Origin: Protostelium mycophagum
Taxonomy: Eukaryota; Evosea; Variosea; Protosteliida; Protosteliaceae
Direction of reading: 5' to 3'
Length of the DNA stretch: 32,573 nucleotides
Assembly (NCBI GenBank): GCA_002081555.1
Contig: MZNV01000735.1
Span: forward strand, 1 to 32,573
Below are positions 30,851 to 32,573 of this stretch, piece by piece (position 1 is the stretch's first letter; each line of letters begins with the position of its first letter). The notes beneath the pieces are model-generated. The model saw only the letters and a list, made by a program, of their open reading frames with translations, had not been told where the DNA came from and made no database searches. Position numbers and translations under genes: made by a program.

Positions 30851-32241
30851 TCAAGTGCACCAATTCACAATGTGCGGGGCGATATGTATCAATATCTCAG
30901 CAGCAATCAGCACGATGATCAATATCTTGATATTATTCAGTAATCTGAATATTCTCTGACAACGATATTACCGTCAGATGTACATCATGATCAGTGGCCA
31001 GTTCTGATTTTAACATCTTCAACATAACCAATATCTCATCGAGTCTTGTATTGACAATATCCAAGCGTTGACCTATCTATTACAATATCAGGTATGTTGA
31101 TGCTAAATGTCGTACTTCTAAATTCTTTGTGATTTGGTGGAAGAATCTCTCCAACTCAGGATGCTCCCAAAATATATCTGGTGTTCCAATTAACTCTGAA
31201 TGTAAATTTAAATTGGCTCTTATTGTCAATAGATCGCTCAACATCTGGTTCACCCCCTAAGAGGAATTAACTTCACGTTATAATATCTTCTTCTACTTTT
31301 GATGTCTTTTTGTCTGAGAGCCAACCTCTCTTATTGACAAGATGCTCTTGAATATTCATTGTACTTCTTATCTGTGCCGATATTTTTTCTTCAATGAAAG
31401 CCAATTTTACAGATTGGTGTAATCCATATGAGAATGCTAACTGCTCCTCCTGAGCAGCATCTCCCTCCACTTGATTTTATTATTTGTGATCATATATAAA
31501 TGTGAGTCCCACCTCCTTTTAGATGTATGATATCATCCCTGACAAAGGAGTTTGGTTGGTTCTTGATGAAATCCATGCTCTCTGTTTGTAGATTTTCTAT
31601 AGGTCTCTTCTCAAACTGCCTCAACTCCCTCAGAATATCCGTTGCATCAGATTGAGATATTCCCCAACAAACCACAGACCCTCCTGCTTGTCTCAACACG
31701 CACTCAAGTTTTCTATTTCACCATTGATGAAAACTTCACCTTGAAAATAGAATATATCTCCCCCCTTATATTTTCTGCTGATCACTCCAGAACTACCCTC
31801 TAATTCATCTGAAATTTTTATATTCGGGCTCTTTCTGGATAAATGTGAATATAGAGAAGCAATGTCATAAGATTCTGATGTGTGATATGCTGTGGTTTCC
31901 TCTACATCTTGTTCCTGTGTTGATTAACAATCTCAAGATGATCCTCTTAGTTCACTCTATTGTGTTTTGCCAAAGGCTTCTCTTCTGGTAAAGTATTTCT
32001 CTTCCGCCAATTTGGTACTTTCTTCACAGATTTCTGTGTTATGAGGTGAGATGATGAACATTTTGTTCTGACCTACCAAAAGAGCCTTCTCAGTGTTTGT
32101 CTCCTCTCTTGGTGTATTGATCGAGAACCTCCGTGTCGCAAGCTTTGAAAGGCTGACAAAATATACTTTATTCTGAAGTTGAGGAATATGCTGAATTGGA
32201 AATCGAATAATGGGGCGAGCGGCTCTGATCATCGTGATCAC
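30851..32241 (-). CDS. RMND1: RMND1/DUF155-family mitochondrial protein
   Basis: Seven exons, 32241-32077, 31914-31740, 31683-31513, 31469-31297, 31256-31116, 31076-30984 and 30955-30851, give 340 aa. The N-terminus MITMIRAARPIIRFPIQHIP is a good mitochondrial presequence. The DUF155 pattern is present: VVCWGISQSDATDIL; QLAFSYGLHQSVKLAFIEEK; LTIRANLNLHSELIGTPDIF; WEHPELE; QRLDIVNTRLDEI; and a C-terminal membrane helix IKILIIVLIAAEILIHI. Human RMND1 is a mitochondrial inner-membrane protein required for mitochondrial translation. The last intron is abnormal: only 28 nt (30983-30956) or 16 nt (30971-30956) fits the frame. Without it the protein would lose its membrane helix. Confidence 0.85.
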
Positions 32242-32573
32242 TCCTTTCTGATTTCGAAAGAAATCACTTGATTGCAGCGCAGATTTGAGTTATTATTTTC
32301 TAAGATATTTCCTGAGCTCTCATATTTTGAATAAAACAAACGTCTGTGTATTTCTGAGTTTTTGTTGGATTTTCTTACCTCTTTGGGATTTTGGCTCGGT
32401 TTCAAAATTTAATCAAAGTCGATTGAGTGGCTGAAATGATAATATAATAAATTATATTAAATGTTTTTTGTTTTTTTTTCCTAATTTCCTCTTTTCCTAA
32501 GGAGGCCTGTTTTGGATAGACCGTAAATCCTCCCGGACGCAGCGAAGCGGAGCTCTCATATACAAAGATAATA
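32242..32573. other. upstream AT-rich region, no gene seen
   Basis: Upstream of RMND1. It has a T-rich stretch (about 32460-32500) and, at the end, a GC-rich spot (32533-32550) with GCAGCGAAGCGGAGCTC, which stands out against the surroundings. No exon recognised on either strand. Confidence 0.4.

Noticed and set aside
32533-32550. GC-rich GCAGCGAAGCGG motif at the window end as a mobile-element terminus
   Set aside because: Only one copy, at the edge of the window, with no partner repeat visible.

Overview
The window is nuclear DNA of a gene-dense eukaryote. Genes are split by many GT-AG introns, the shortest about 36-60 nt. Intergenic gaps are tiny, and several 3' ends have AATAAA touching or containing the stop codon. 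Gene content (spliceosomal introns, HOPS subunit, MINDY deubiquitinase, ankyrin array with 31-residue repeats, tyrosine-kinase-like fragment, PF17648-type domain) fits a free-living protist. An amoebozoan such as a protosteliid is my best guess; this is inference, not a search result. I rebuilt the exon structures by hand: for twelve complete genes the exon lengths sum to a multiple of three and every intron phase matches.

Layout: 1-162 (+) 3' end of an unknown gene; 285-7373 (+) DHX37/Ecm16 DEAH helicase (25 exons); 7586-8361 (+) secreted histidine phosphatase; 8667-9082 (-) TMEM14-like membrane protein; 9176-12826 (+) EXD2-like exonuclease; 12867-13870 (+) degraded helical, perhaps BAR-like, gene; 13946-14974 (+) ankyrin-repeat gene; 15057-18485 (-) VPS33; 18636-20113 (-) aldo-keto reductase; 20350-20644 (-) possible small gene; 20643-21989 (+) S-formylglutathione hydrolase; 22032-23910 (-) BRO1-domain protein; 24032-25865 (-) MINDY-type deubiquitinase; 25890-28040 (+) coiled-coil/proline-rich protein; 28048-29463 (-) membrane-anchored PF17648-like protein; 29791-30660 fragments, including part of a kinase; 30851-32241 (-) RMND1/DUF155 mitochondrial protein; 32242-32573 no gene seen.

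The conserved genes are housekeeping. Several touch endolysosomal and ubiquitin biology (VPS33, BRO1 protein, MINDY), but there is no sign of an operon-like pathway. Lineage-specific or decaying sequence sits at about 12.8-15.0 kb and 29.8-30.7 kb.

The most unusual signal is not a gene. Longer introns and one intergenic gap carry short perfect hairpins of the form GCGGC-3 nt-GCCGC, flanked by TGTCAAAGTGT / ACACTTTGACA-like ends. At least two further hairpin types occur, one with two clearly alignable copies. They look like a family of small inverted-repeat elements that lives in introns and inflates them.
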